Positions 8,215 to 14,534 of a stretch of DNA of 14,752 nt are shown here, in pieces. The notes beneath the pieces are model-generated. The model searched no databases. It worked only from the letters and a program-made list of their open reading frames with translations, and had not been told where the DNA came from. Position 1 is the first letter of the stretch. The number at the start of each line of letters is the position of its first letter. The stretch covers positions 1 through 14,752 of the forward strand of contig JABHUT010000115.1 of the NCBI GenBank assembly GCA_018658685.1, in the 5' to 3' direction. Position numbers and translations under genes: made by a program. The DNA comes from Alphaproteobacteria bacterium (GTDB taxonomy: Bacteria > Pseudomonadota > Alphaproteobacteria > MED-G09).

Positions 8215-9042
8215 ATGTCTAAAAAAATAAATGTAGGAAATATCACCTTATCTAATTCATCTCAAATTTGTATTATTGCAGGTTTAAATGTTTTAGAAAG
8301 TGAGGATATGACCATTGAGGTTGCGAGAACTCTCCAAAAAATAACTGAAAATTTAGGCATTCCTTTTATTTTTAAGGCTTCCTTTGATAAAGCAAACAGA
8401 TCATCTGTAAATTCATTTCGAGGGCCAGGTATATCAGAGGGTATAAAAATATTTAAAGAATTAAAAAAGTCTTTAAATGTTCCTATAATAACTGATATTC
8501 ATGAAATTTCTCAAATAGAAGAAATTTCTGAGGTCGTAGATGTTATTCAAATCCCAGCTTTTTTATGCAGACAAACTGATCTCATAGAGGCTGCTTGCAA
8601 ATCTAATTTGCCATTAAATATAAAAAAAGGTCAATTCCTCTCACCAAGCCAGATGGTTAATATTATTGACAAGTGTTCATCTTTTGGAAATGAAGATATT
8701 TTGTTATGTGAGAGAGGATCATCTTTTGGCTATAATAATTTAATAGTTGATTTCTTGGGTGTTTCTGAATTAAAGGAAACTCAAAACCCTGTTATTTTGG
8801 ATGTAACTCATTCATTACAGTTGCCTGGTGGTCAAGGAATTTCTGCAGGTGGTAGATCTAAACAAGCTTTAGACCTAGCTCTTTGCGGCGCTGCCATTGG
8901 TCTAGCGGGAATTTTTTTAGAGGTACACCCGAACCCTAAGGAGGCACTTTGTGATGGACCTTCAGCAACAAAGTTAGACGATTTTAAAGAACTTGTTTCA
9001 AAAATTAAATCGATTGATGATTTAGCTAAAACATTTAATTAA
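8215..9042 (+). CDS. kdsA: 3-deoxy-8-phosphooctulonate (KDO-8-P) synthase
   Basis: KdsA condenses arabinose 5-phosphate with phosphoenolpyruvate to KDO 8-phosphate for the inner core of LPS. The 275-residue barrel shows KASFDKANRSS (54-64), FRGPG (68-72), IQIPAFLCRQTDL (111-123), KKGQFLSP (137-144), CERGSSFGYNNL (165-176) and DVTHSLQLPGG (196-206). The class-defining position near the N-terminus reads IAGLNVLESED (21-31): Asn25 is the residue of metal-independent (E. coli-like) enzymes, where metal-dependent ones have Cys (IAGPC). Other blocks, such as KKGQF and LQLPGG, look more like metal-dependent enzymes, so the sequence is mixed. AGG at 8205-8207, seven bases before the ATG, is a plausible ribosome site. 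It begins 15 bases after pyrG and ends 14 bases from the converging queF. Confidence 0.97.
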   Translation: MSKKINVGNITLSNSSQICIIAGLNVLESEDMTIEVARTLQKITENLGIPFIFKASFDKANRSSVNSFRGPGISEGIKIFKELKKSLNVPIITDIHEISQIEEISEVVDVIQIPAFLCRQTDLIEAACKSNLPLNIKKGQFLSPSQMVNIIDKCSSFGNEDILLCERGSSFGYNNLIVDFLGVSELKETQNPVILDVTHSLQLPGGQGISAGGRSKQALDLALCGAAIGLAGIFLEVHPNPKEALCDGPSATKLDDFKELVSKIKSIDDLAKTFN

Positions 9043-9056
9043 GATCTTTCCTAGTT

Positions 9057-9497
9057 TTAGCCTCTACCCCTGTAAGGGGTTACTCCTTGCTCAGGAATCC
9101 AAGCAGACTTAGGCGGATTTTTATTCTGCCAAAAAATGTCTATTGGGATCCCTCCTCTTGGATACCAATAACCACCTATTCTAATCCATACAGGATTTAA
9201 AAGTTTATTAATTGATTGTACTATTTCAATAGTAGTATTTTCGTGAAATGATTTGCTATCCCTATAACTATTAAAAAACAATTTTAAGGATTTTGACTCA
9301 ACAATCCATTTATTTGGAATGTAGTCTATAACTATATGTGCAAAATCAGGTTGCCCTGTGATTGGGCATAGGCAAGTAAACTCGGGTTGCGTTAAGCGAA
9401 TAACATAATTTGATCCAATATTATTATTTTTAACTTTATCTAAAATTTTAATATTTGGGCTTGTAGGTTGTTTTGATTGTTTTCCTAAATGTTTCAT
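9057..9497 (-). CDS. queF: NADPH-dependent 7-cyano-7-deazaguanine (preQ0) reductase, type I
   Basis: QueF reduces the nitrile of preQ0 to the aminomethyl group of preQ1, which is then inserted into tRNA. The 146-residue protein is the short, single-domain type I form: EFTCLCPITGQPDF (39-52) carries the nucleophilic Cys44 and the conserved Asp51, ESKSLKLF (67-74) is the QueF signature that binds NADPH, and FHE (84-86) supplies the His and Glu that contact preQ0. IRIGGYWYPRGG (105-116) is also conserved. It is the last gene of the queC-queE-queF unit, 17 bases after queE. It ends 14 bases from the kdsA stop, with no hairpin terminator between the two. The N-terminal 25 residues are Lys/Asn-rich and poorly conserved. 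All residues I expect for activity are present. Confidence 0.96.
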   Translation of the reverse strand: MKHLGKQSKQPTSPNIKILDKVKNNNIGSNYVIRLTQPEFTCLCPITGQPDFAHIVIDYIPNKWIVESKSLKLFFNSYRDSKSFHENTTIEIVQSINKLLNPVWIRIGGYWYPRGGIPIDIFWQNKNPPKSAWIPEQGVTPYRGRG

Positions 9498-9514
9498 ATT
9501 AAATCCATTCTTTT

Positions 9515-10141
9515 TTAAGGGTATCCTAGTATTTTATGTGTTTGGAGGCTTAATTTCCAGTTATTATTATTGTTACAAAACTTTCTTGCGTTAATGGTAT
9601 TATTTTTAATCTCAGGTCCATCCATTGGTTGTAAGAGGAAGTTTTTAAAATTTAACTTTTCAAAATCTTTTGGCTTTATTGTTTTTTGAGGAAAAACTAA
9701 TTTAAGTTCGTCGCCATAAGTTTGTACCAGATTTATATTTTCTTTAGGGCTTACACAAATCCAATCAATATTTTCAGGGGCCTTTATTGTTCCATTTGTT
9801 TCAACCGCTATCTTAAACCCAACCATGTGAAGCTCTTTTATTAGCGCTTCATTCACCTGAAGTAATGGTTCCCCGCCAGTTAGAACGATTAAGGGTTTCT
9901 GTTTCCCTCTCCATAATGCAATTGCTTTTAAAGCAAGTTCCTTAGGGCTATTAAATTTTCCACCATTTACACCATTTGTTCCAACAAAGTCTGTATCACA
10001 AAAACTGCATATAGACTTTTTTCTATCCTTTTCTCTTCCTGTCCATAAATTACAACCAGAGAACCTACAAAAGACTGCATATTTGCCAACATTAAAGCCT
10101 TCTCCTTGCACGGTGAAAAATATTTCTTTAACTGAATACAT
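9515..10141 (-). CDS. queE: 7-carboxy-7-deazaguanine synthase (radical SAM)
   Basis: QueE rearranges 6-carboxytetrahydropterin to 7-carboxy-7-deazaguanine, the ring-contraction step of queuosine synthesis, using a 4Fe-4S cluster and S-adenosylmethionine. The 208-residue protein begins with the family pattern SVKEIFFTVQGEG (3-15). The cluster cysteines are Cys30, Cys45 and Cys48, a CX14CX2C spacing instead of the common radical-SAM CX3CX2C; this longer form is known for one QueE subgroup. LTGGEPLLQ (87-95), VETNGT (113-118), QPMDG (171-175) and the C-terminal LSLQTHKILGYP (197-208) complete the signature. An Asn run (190-194) precedes the last strand. The gene starts two bases after the queC stop, so the two are co-translated neighbours. 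Complete and without frame problems. Confidence 0.96.
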   Translation of the reverse strand: MYSVKEIFFTVQGEGFNVGKYAVFCRFSGCNLWTGREKDRKKSICSFCDTDFVGTNGVNGGKFNSPKELALKAIALWRGKQKPLIVLTGGEPLLQVNEALIKELHMVGFKIAVETNGTIKAPENIDWICVSPKENINLVQTYGDELKLVFPQKTIKPKDFEKLNFKNFLLQPMDGPEIKNNTINARKFCNNNNNWKLSLQTHKILGYP

Positions 10142-10143
10142 AA

Positions 10144-10863
10144 TTATTTTTCTAATTCCGGATAATTAATAATAAATTCATTCCAGCCCTTAGATCTTAA
10201 TTCACAGGCTGGGCAGGAATTGCAACCATACCCCCAATCAAATCTTTTAGACCTATCCCCTTTATAACAAGTATGGGATTCTTCTATCACAATATCAATT
10301 AACTCCTTTCCCCCTTTTTCATATATAAGCTGCCATATTTCTGCTTTTGATTTGAACATTAGAGGTGTTTGTATCTTGAACTCTACATCCATTCCTAAAT
10401 TTAAGCTTTTTTCCATTGAAGTAATTGTCTCGTTTCGACAATCAGGATATCCTGAGAAATCTGTTTCACACATTCCCGCAATAATATTTTTAGTTTTATT
10501 TTTATATGCAATTATAGCAGCATAATTAAGAAAAATTAAATTTCTTCCTGGAACAAATGTATTTGGCAATCCATTTTCTAGAACTTTTATATTTTCAGAA
10601 TTTAACAAAGAGGATTCAGAAATTTTTTTAATTTCTTCAAGATTTACAATAAAATCATCACATAGCTTACCAAAAAAATTACTTGAGTGCGATTGTATTT
10701 TTTTTAATAAGTTTATTCTACACTTAAGCTCAACATTATGTCTTTGACCATAATCAAATCCAATTGTTTGAACTTCTTTGAAGTTTGAAAGGGCCCATAA
10801 CAGACAAGCTGAAGAATCTTGACCACCAGAAAAAAGAACTATTGATTTATTTTTATCTAACAT
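10144..10863 (-). CDS. queC: 7-cyano-7-deazaguanine (preQ0) synthase
   Basis: QueC uses ATP and ammonia to turn 7-carboxy-7-deazaguanine into preQ0. The 239-residue protein starts with the PP-loop SGGQDSS (12-18) for ATP binding, then IGFDYGQRH (34-42) and FVPGRNLIFLNYAA (103-116). Four zinc ligands are visible near the C-terminus: Cys199 (SHTCYKG), Cys214, Cys217 and Cys220 (CNSCPAC). It is the first gene of the queC-queE-queF unit and is divergent from eno. The block supplies every step from carboxytetrahydropterin to preQ1, but queD, which makes that substrate, is not in the window. No preQ1 riboswitch pattern was recognised in the 72-base leader region. The gene appears intact. Confidence 0.97.
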   Translation of the reverse strand: MLDKNKSIVLFSGGQDSSACLLWALSNFKEVQTIGFDYGQRHNVELKCRINLLKKIQSHSSNFFGKLCDDFIVNLEEIKKISESSLLNSENIKVLENGLPNTFVPGRNLIFLNYAAIIAYKNKTKNIIAGMCETDFSGYPDCRNETITSMEKSLNLGMDVEFKIQTPLMFKSKAEIWQLIYEKGGKELIDIVIEESHTCYKGDRSKRFDWGYGCNSCPACELRSKGWNEFIINYPELEK

Positions 10864-10935
10864 TTACCTATCATTTATAAAAAATAATATTCATTTAATA
10901 GCAACTATGTGAGTATAGAGATAGAGGTTTTATTT
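10864..10935. promoter_or_regulatory. Divergent promoter region between queC and eno
   Basis: These 72 very AT-rich bases must hold promoters for both the queCEF unit and eno. For eno, TTTACC (10863-10868) and TAATAT (10885-10890) are 16 bases apart. For queC, on the minus strand, TTGCTA and a TTATAA/TATAAA stretch are 18-19 bases apart. Both are guesses, since base composition produces many such matches. I see no inverted repeat that would suggest an operator and no preQ1-riboswitch-like pseudoknot. Confidence 0.4.
10923..10927 (+). promoter_or_regulatory. Ribosome-binding site that decides the eno start
   Basis: AGAGG lies eight bases before ATG 10936 and is one of the clearest Shine-Dalgarno motifs in the window. 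It falls inside the possible GTG-started extension from 10909 and argues for the ATG as the true eno start. Confidence 0.7.
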
Positions 10936-12207
10936 ATGGCTAATATTAAAAAAATTACCGGAAGACAAATATATGACAGCAGAGGCAATCCAACTGTAGA
11001 AGTTGATATATTTCTTGATGACAACTCATTTGGACGGGCTTTAGTACCTTCTGGAGCATCAACAGGTGCATATGAGGCTCATGAGCTTAGAGACGGTGGT
11101 AGTAAGCTTTTTGGAAGAGGAGTTACAAAGGCTGTAGAAAATATCAATAATGAAATAAACAATTCTTTGGTGGGAATGAATTCGGAAAATCAGGAATTAA
11201 TCGATGGTAAATTAATAGAGCTTGACGGAACAAATAACAAATCTCGATTAGGTGCAAATGCTATTTTAGGTGTTTCCATGGCTAATGTAAAAGCATCTTC
11301 AGCTTCCAAGAATCAACACCTTTTTCAGTCACTTGGTAATAAAAATTCTAATATTTTACCTGTGCCAATGATGAATATTATCAATGGTGGTGCACATGCA
11401 AATAATTCTTTAGATTTTCAAGAATTCATGATTATGCCGGTTTCGGCAGAATCTTTTAAGGAGGCTATGAGGATGGGTTCTGAAATTTTTCACTCTTTAA
11501 AAATTATTTTATCTGAAATGTCCGAGCCTACAAGTGTGGGGGATGAAGGTGGTTTTGCTCCGAATTTTAAGTCTCCAGAAGAAACGCTCTCATTTTTATC
11601 TAAAGCAGTAGAAAAATCGGGATATAAGGTGGGTGACGATATTGTTTTTGCTTTAGATTGTGCAGCTACGGAGTTTTATAAAGATGGCTTTTATAATCTA
11701 TCAAACATGGACAAACCAATTGAAACTAATGAAATGATTGAATATTTAAAAAAACTAATAAATTTATATCCTATTTTTTCAATCGAAGATCCTTTAGATG
11801 AGGATGATTGGGATGGTTGGAGTAAGTTAAATTCAGATATTGGTGATAAAACTCAAATAGTTGGAGATGATTTGTTTGTAACAAATCCAGATAGATTATC
11901 GAAAGGAGTGGAGCTAAAGTCGGCTAATTCAATTTTGATTAAAGTTAATCAAATAGGAACTCTTACAGAAACAATGAAAGCAATTGATATTGCTAAAGAA
12001 AATAATTATTCATTCATAATTTCACATAGATCTGGTGAAACTGAAGATAGTTTTATAGCTGACTTATCGGTCGCTACTTCGTCGTGTCAAATTAAGACAG
12101 GATCATTATCGCGTTCGGACAGAATCTCAAAGTACAACCAGTTATTGAGAATTGAAGAGTTGTTATCTGATAAAGCTGAGTATGCTGGAAAAACTATTCT
12201 AAAATAA
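10936..12207 (+). CDS. eno: Enolase (phosphopyruvate hydratase)
   Basis: Enolase dehydrates 2-phosphoglycerate to phosphoenolpyruvate. I place the start at ATG 10936 (423 residues), nine codons inside the longest open frame, which begins at GTG 10909. The shorter form begins MANIKKITGRQIYDSRGNPT, as enolases do, and is preceded by AGAGG. Visible key parts are SGASTGAYEA (39-48, the mobile lid), GGAHANNSLDFQEFMI (151-166), GDEGGFAPN (202-210, catalytic Glu205), magnesium ligands Asp241 (ALDCAA), Glu284 (SIEDPL) and Asp311 (VGDDLF), Lys336 (ILIKVNQIGT), and SHRSGETEDSFIADL (363-377). The gene is divergent from queC and followed after 49 bases by ftsB, the usual neighbour in proteobacteria. PEP made here is also the co-substrate of KdsA. 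Confidence 0.97.
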   Translation: MANIKKITGRQIYDSRGNPTVEVDIFLDDNSFGRALVPSGASTGAYEAHELRDGGSKLFGRGVTKAVENINNEINNSLVGMNSENQELIDGKLIELDGTNNKSRLGANAILGVSMANVKASSASKNQHLFQSLGNKNSNILPVPMMNIINGGAHANNSLDFQEFMIMPVSAESFKEAMRMGSEIFHSLKIILSEMSEPTSVGDEGGFAPNFKSPEETLSFLSKAVEKSGYKVGDDIVFALDCAATEFYKDGFYNLSNMDKPIETNEMIEYLKKLINLYPIFSIEDPLDEDDWDGWSKLNSDIGDKTQIVGDDLFVTNPDRLSKGVELKSANSILIKVNQIGTLTETMKAIDIAKENNYSFIISHRSGETEDSFIADLSVATSSCQIKTGSLSRSDRISKYNQLLRIEELLSDKAEYAGKTILK

Positions 12208-12241
12208 TATATAAAATAATCTTGACCGATTGGTACAACTT

Positions 12242-12263
12242 ATGATTCTTTGAATCATGATTC
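12242..12263 (+). repeat. Overlapping inverted repeats across the ftsB start codon
   Basis: ATGATTC (12242-12248), TTT, GAATCAT (12252-12258) form a perfect 7-base-pair hairpin with a three-base loop. Its last two bases are the first two of the ftsB ATG (12257-12259). The right arm is also half of a second perfect palindrome, GAATCATGATTC (12252-12263), centred on the start codon. Such a structure could hinder ribosome access or act as a protein site. It could be chance, though seven pairs with a tight loop is more than expected at one given place. Confidence 0.5.
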
Positions 12264-12610
12264 GTTCTAAACAAATATTTGAAAACAATAGTTTAAGTAA
12301 ACCTTATTACAAAAGAATTGGTTTATATGTTGTTATTTCCTTTATAATGGTTTCATTGAATTTTTCTGCACTATTTCATCTTATAAATAGTGAAAATGGA
12401 ATTCTTGTATTAAAAGATGTAAACCATCAGATAAAGAGAAATCAATACGAATTGAATCTTGTGAATCAAACTAATCGCAAATTAGAGGATAGAATATTAG
12501 AATTTTCTAAAGGAAAAGACAGTGATCTCATTGATCAGGTAATAAGAGATTATCTTGGTTATCAGTCAAATTCTGAGCTAACAATTGTTTATAGAAAAAA
12601 TTCAAGCTAG
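12257..12610 (+). CDS. ftsB: FtsB/DivIC-family septum formation initiator
   Basis: The protein has the FtsB/DivIC layout in 117 residues: a short cytoplasmic N-terminus (1-20, basic), one membrane segment (about 21-43, IGLYVVISFIMVSLNFSALF and on), an extracytoplasmic coiled-coil stretch rich in Asn, Gln, Leu and Glu (about 50-84), and the C-terminal family motif DLIDQVIRDYLGYQSNSE (90-107), corresponding to the DxIEExARexLGxxxpgE of relatives. FtsB-type proteins join FtsL and FtsQ in the divisome and help activate septal wall synthesis. Overall identity to E. coli FtsB is low, and the symbol rests on architecture and on its place after eno, where alphaproteobacteria and pseudomonads both keep it. 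No ribosome site precedes the ATG, which lies in a hairpin. Confidence 0.82.
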   Translation: MIRSKQIFENNSLSKPYYKRIGLYVVISFIMVSLNFSALFHLINSENGILVLKDVNHQIKRNQYELNLVNQTNRKLEDRILEFSKGKDSDLIDQVIRDYLGYQSNSELTIVYRKNSS

Positions 12611-12684
12611 CAATAGTAAATTATTTCTTTTTTAGATTTATAGTTTATTATTGATTTTTATTTAATCAACTTACTGGAAAAAAA
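12611..12684 (+). other. ftsB-lipA junction with a weak inverted repeat
   Basis: This AT-rich gap of 74 bases holds no ORF. TTGATT (12651-12656) and AATCAA (12664-12669) could pair around a seven-base loop, but there is no GC-rich stem or following T-run, so a terminator is unlikely. TATAGT (12639-12644) may serve as a -10 box for lipA; no matching -35 was found. GGA (12676-12678) before the GTG is a modest ribosome site. Relatives keep the pyruvate dehydrogenase genes here, and no trace of them is visible. Confidence 0.3.
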
Positions 12685-13611
12685 GTGCCAGATATTAGAC
12701 ATCCTGAAAAAGTTAAAAATAAAGATTCTGCTGTTATGCCGAAACCTAAATGGATACGCTCTCGTATACCCAGCTCTGATACCTTTAAATCTACAAAAGA
12801 AATTATAAAAAAAGGTAATGTTGTGACTGTTTGTGAAGAAGCAAATTGCCCCAACTTAGGCGAGTGTTGGTCAAAAAAACATGCAACCTTTATGATAATG
12901 GGTGATACATGCACAAGAGCTTGTGCCTTCTGTAATGTTAAAACAGGAAAACCTGAGGCTCTTGACCAGTTTGAGCCTTATAGAGTGTCTCAAACAGTTA
13001 AAAACCTTGAGCTTGATCATGTTGTTATCACATCAGTTGATAGGGATGATCTAGGTGACGGGGGGGCTCTTCATTTTTCTAAAACAATTGATTTGATAAG
13101 GCAGGCAACTCCAAGTACTACAATTGAGGTTCTTACTCCTGATTTTTTAAGGAAAAATGGCTCCCTTGAGATTGTTTTAAATTCAAGGCCCGATGTTTTT
13201 AATCATAATTTGGAAACTGTTCCAAGACTTTACCTATCAATAAGACCTGGCGCCAGATATTTTAATTCTCTTAAAATTTTATCAGATGCAAAAGATATTA
13301 TGCCAGAGGTATTTACAAAATCTGGTTTGATGTTGGGCTTAGGTGAAACAAAAGACGAGATTATGCAGGTTATGGATGATTTGCGTTCAGCTAATGTTGA
13401 TTTTTTAACTCTGGGTCAATATTTACAACCAACAAGAAAACATGCTCCAATTAAGGATTTTGTTACGCCTGATGATTTTAATAAATATAAGGAAATAGCT
13501 GAATCTAAAGGATTTTTGATGGTATCATCCAGCCCTCTAACAAGATCATCGCATCATGCAGGAGATGATTTTTTAAAGTTAAAAGAATTAAGAATTAAGG
13601 AATCCTTATAA
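12685..13611 (+). CDS. lipA: Lipoyl synthase (radical SAM)
   Basis: LipA inserts two sulfurs into protein-bound octanoyl groups to make lipoyl cofactor for pyruvate, 2-oxoglutarate and glycine-cleavage complexes. At 308 residues it has the usual length. The auxiliary cluster cysteines are Cys50, Cys55 and Cys61 (CEEANCPNLGEC), and the radical SAM cysteines are Cys76, Cys80 and Cys83 (CTRACAFC). TSVDRDDLGDGGA (116-128) and the GLGE loop (218-221) are typical. The C-terminal motif that provides the serine ligand reads RSSHHAGDDF (287-296); nearly all LipA I know have RSSYHA, so Tyr is replaced by His. The start is GTG; the second residue Pro and the following basic segment agree with relatives. 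ratA follows after four bases, implying one transcript. Confidence 0.97.
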   Translation: MPDIRHPEKVKNKDSAVMPKPKWIRSRIPSSDTFKSTKEIIKKGNVVTVCEEANCPNLGECWSKKHATFMIMGDTCTRACAFCNVKTGKPEALDQFEPYRVSQTVKNLELDHVVITSVDRDDLGDGGALHFSKTIDLIRQATPSTTIEVLTPDFLRKNGSLEIVLNSRPDVFNHNLETVPRLYLSIRPGARYFNSLKILSDAKDIMPEVFTKSGLMLGLGETKDEIMQVMDDLRSANVDFLTLGQYLQPTRKHAPIKDFVTPDDFNKYKEIAESKGFLMVSSSPLTRSSHHAGDDFLKLKELRIKESL

Positions 13612-13615
13612 TAAA

Positions 13616-14044
13616 TTGATAGATATTAGTTATAAAAAAACCTTAAATTACTCTCCAAAAAATATATATGAAATTGTAAGTGACGTAGATTTTTATTCTC
13701 AATTTATTCCTGGTTGCGTATCATCGGAAATTATTTCTAGAGAGGGTAATGTAATTGAAGCAATTCTAGAATTAAAATATTTAGTTATGTCAGGTAAGTT
13801 TAAAAGTAGAGTAACCCTTGATCCAAAAAAATTAACTATAATATCAGAGGGTATTGAAGGACCTTTTAGCTCTATTCTTACGAAATGGTCATTTAATGAA
13901 GTCGATGAAGGCGTTTTAGTAAATATAAATATTGCTCTAGATTTAAATAATAAAATTTTTGAATCAATATTAAAGAAAAATATAAAAAAAATTATCTCTA
14001 AAGTTGTTGTTAGTTTTGAAGAAAGGGCTGATATTTTATATTAG
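13616..14044 (+). CDS. RatA/Coq10-type START-domain protein
   Basis: The 142-residue protein fits the polyketide cyclase/Coq10 START family: YSPKNIYEIVSDVDFYSQFIPGC (12-34) corresponds to the YSaeqmydLVaDVerYPeFLPwC block of relatives, FKSRVTLDP (62-70) and GPFSSILTKWSF (82-93) to the FtsrVxL and GPFkxLxgxWxF blocks. Family members are called Coq10-like (ubiquinone-binding) or RatA (ribosome association toxin); its position after lipA is the standard alphaproteobacterial one, and a role in quinone or respiratory function is the likelier guess there. The start must be TTG 13616: the frame is closed by TAA at 13589-13591, with no other start between, and the conserved first strand begins at once. 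It lies four bases after lipA and ends one base from pncC. Confidence 0.85.
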   Translation: MIDISYKKTLNYSPKNIYEIVSDVDFYSQFIPGCVSSEIISREGNVIEAILELKYLVMSGKFKSRVTLDPKKLTIISEGIEGPFSSILTKWSFNEVDEGVLVNINIALDLNNKIFESILKKNIKKIISKVVVSFEERADILY

Positions 14045-14045
14045 T

Positions 14046-14534
14046 TTATAAATTTCTAAATATATTTTCCAATGCCCTAAGCGTTGTAAGCTCTCTAATA
14101 TGCTGTCTTCCTTTGTCACCAAATGTATATAAAAAATGTTCTGTCTTTTTATTTTTTTTTGCAACCCCCATATGAACTCGACCAACAGGGTTAATCTTGG
14201 TTCCACCTCCTGGCCCTGCAACCCCAGTAACTGAAACTGTAAGGTTGGCATTAGAAAGTTTAAGCGCCCCTTCGGCCATTAAGATTGCTATTTCCTTCGA
14301 AACTGCGCCATATTTTTCTATTAGTTTAATGTCGATATTTAATAAATCAGATTTTGATTCATTTGAATAAGTTATATAACCCCGATCATAGACTGCTGAT
14401 GACCCTGAAATAGATGTTAATGCGGAACCAATTAATCCGCCAGTACAACTCTCTGCTGTAGATATAACTATATTACATTCATTTGCCTTAAGAATAATTT
14501 CTTTAGATAATCTCTTTATATCTCTAAGTGTCAT
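14046..14534 (-). CDS. pncC: Nicotinamide-nucleotide amidohydrolase, CinA C-terminal domain protein
   Basis: PncC deamidates NMN to nicotinate mononucleotide, recycling NMN released for example by DNA ligase. The 162-residue protein is only the CinA C-terminal domain, with no N-terminal MoaB-like domain. Conserved parts are STAESCTGGLIG (25-36, with the catalytic Ser29 of AES), YSNESK (56-61, Lys61), GAVSKEIA (76-83), SVTGVAGPGGGT (101-112), NPVGRVHMGV (115-124) and the R-E-TTLRAL helix near the C-terminus. The ATG overlaps the pgpA stop by one base (TAATG), so the two are coupled. It converges with ratA leaving one base, so the two messages must overlap at their 3' ends. Enzymatic residues appear complete, and the single-domain form is common. 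Confidence 0.93.
   Translation of the reverse strand: MTLRDIKRLSKEIILKANECNIVISTAESCTGGLIGSALTSISGSSAVYDRGYITYSNESKSDLLNIDIKLIEKYGAVSKEIAILMAEGALKLSNANLTVSVTGVAGPGGGTKINPVGRVHMGVAKKNKKTEHFLYTFGDKGRQHIRELTTLRALENIFRNL

Noticed and set aside
9043..9056. Bidirectional terminator between kdsA and queF
   Set aside because: There are only 14 bases; the palindrome AAGATCTT (9041-9048) is too short and no T-run follows a stem.
10909..10935. GTG-started nine-codon extension of enolase
   Set aside because: The extension is not seen in enolases I know, and AGAGG lies inside it at the right distance from ATG 10936, which begins the conserved MANIKKITGRQ.
10864..10935. preQ1 riboswitch before queC
   Set aside because: I looked on the minus strand for the short C-rich loop and A-rich tail of a preQ1-I pseudoknot and for a larger preQ1-II fold; neither is recognisable in 72 AT-rich bases.
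12651..12669. Hairpin after ftsB as an intrinsic terminator
   Set aside because: The stem is only six A/T-rich pairs with a seven-base loop and no following T-tract, so it is too weak.
14036..14251. 71-codon open frame on the minus strand within pncC
   Set aside because: It lies in another frame of the firm pncC gene and has no conserved features.
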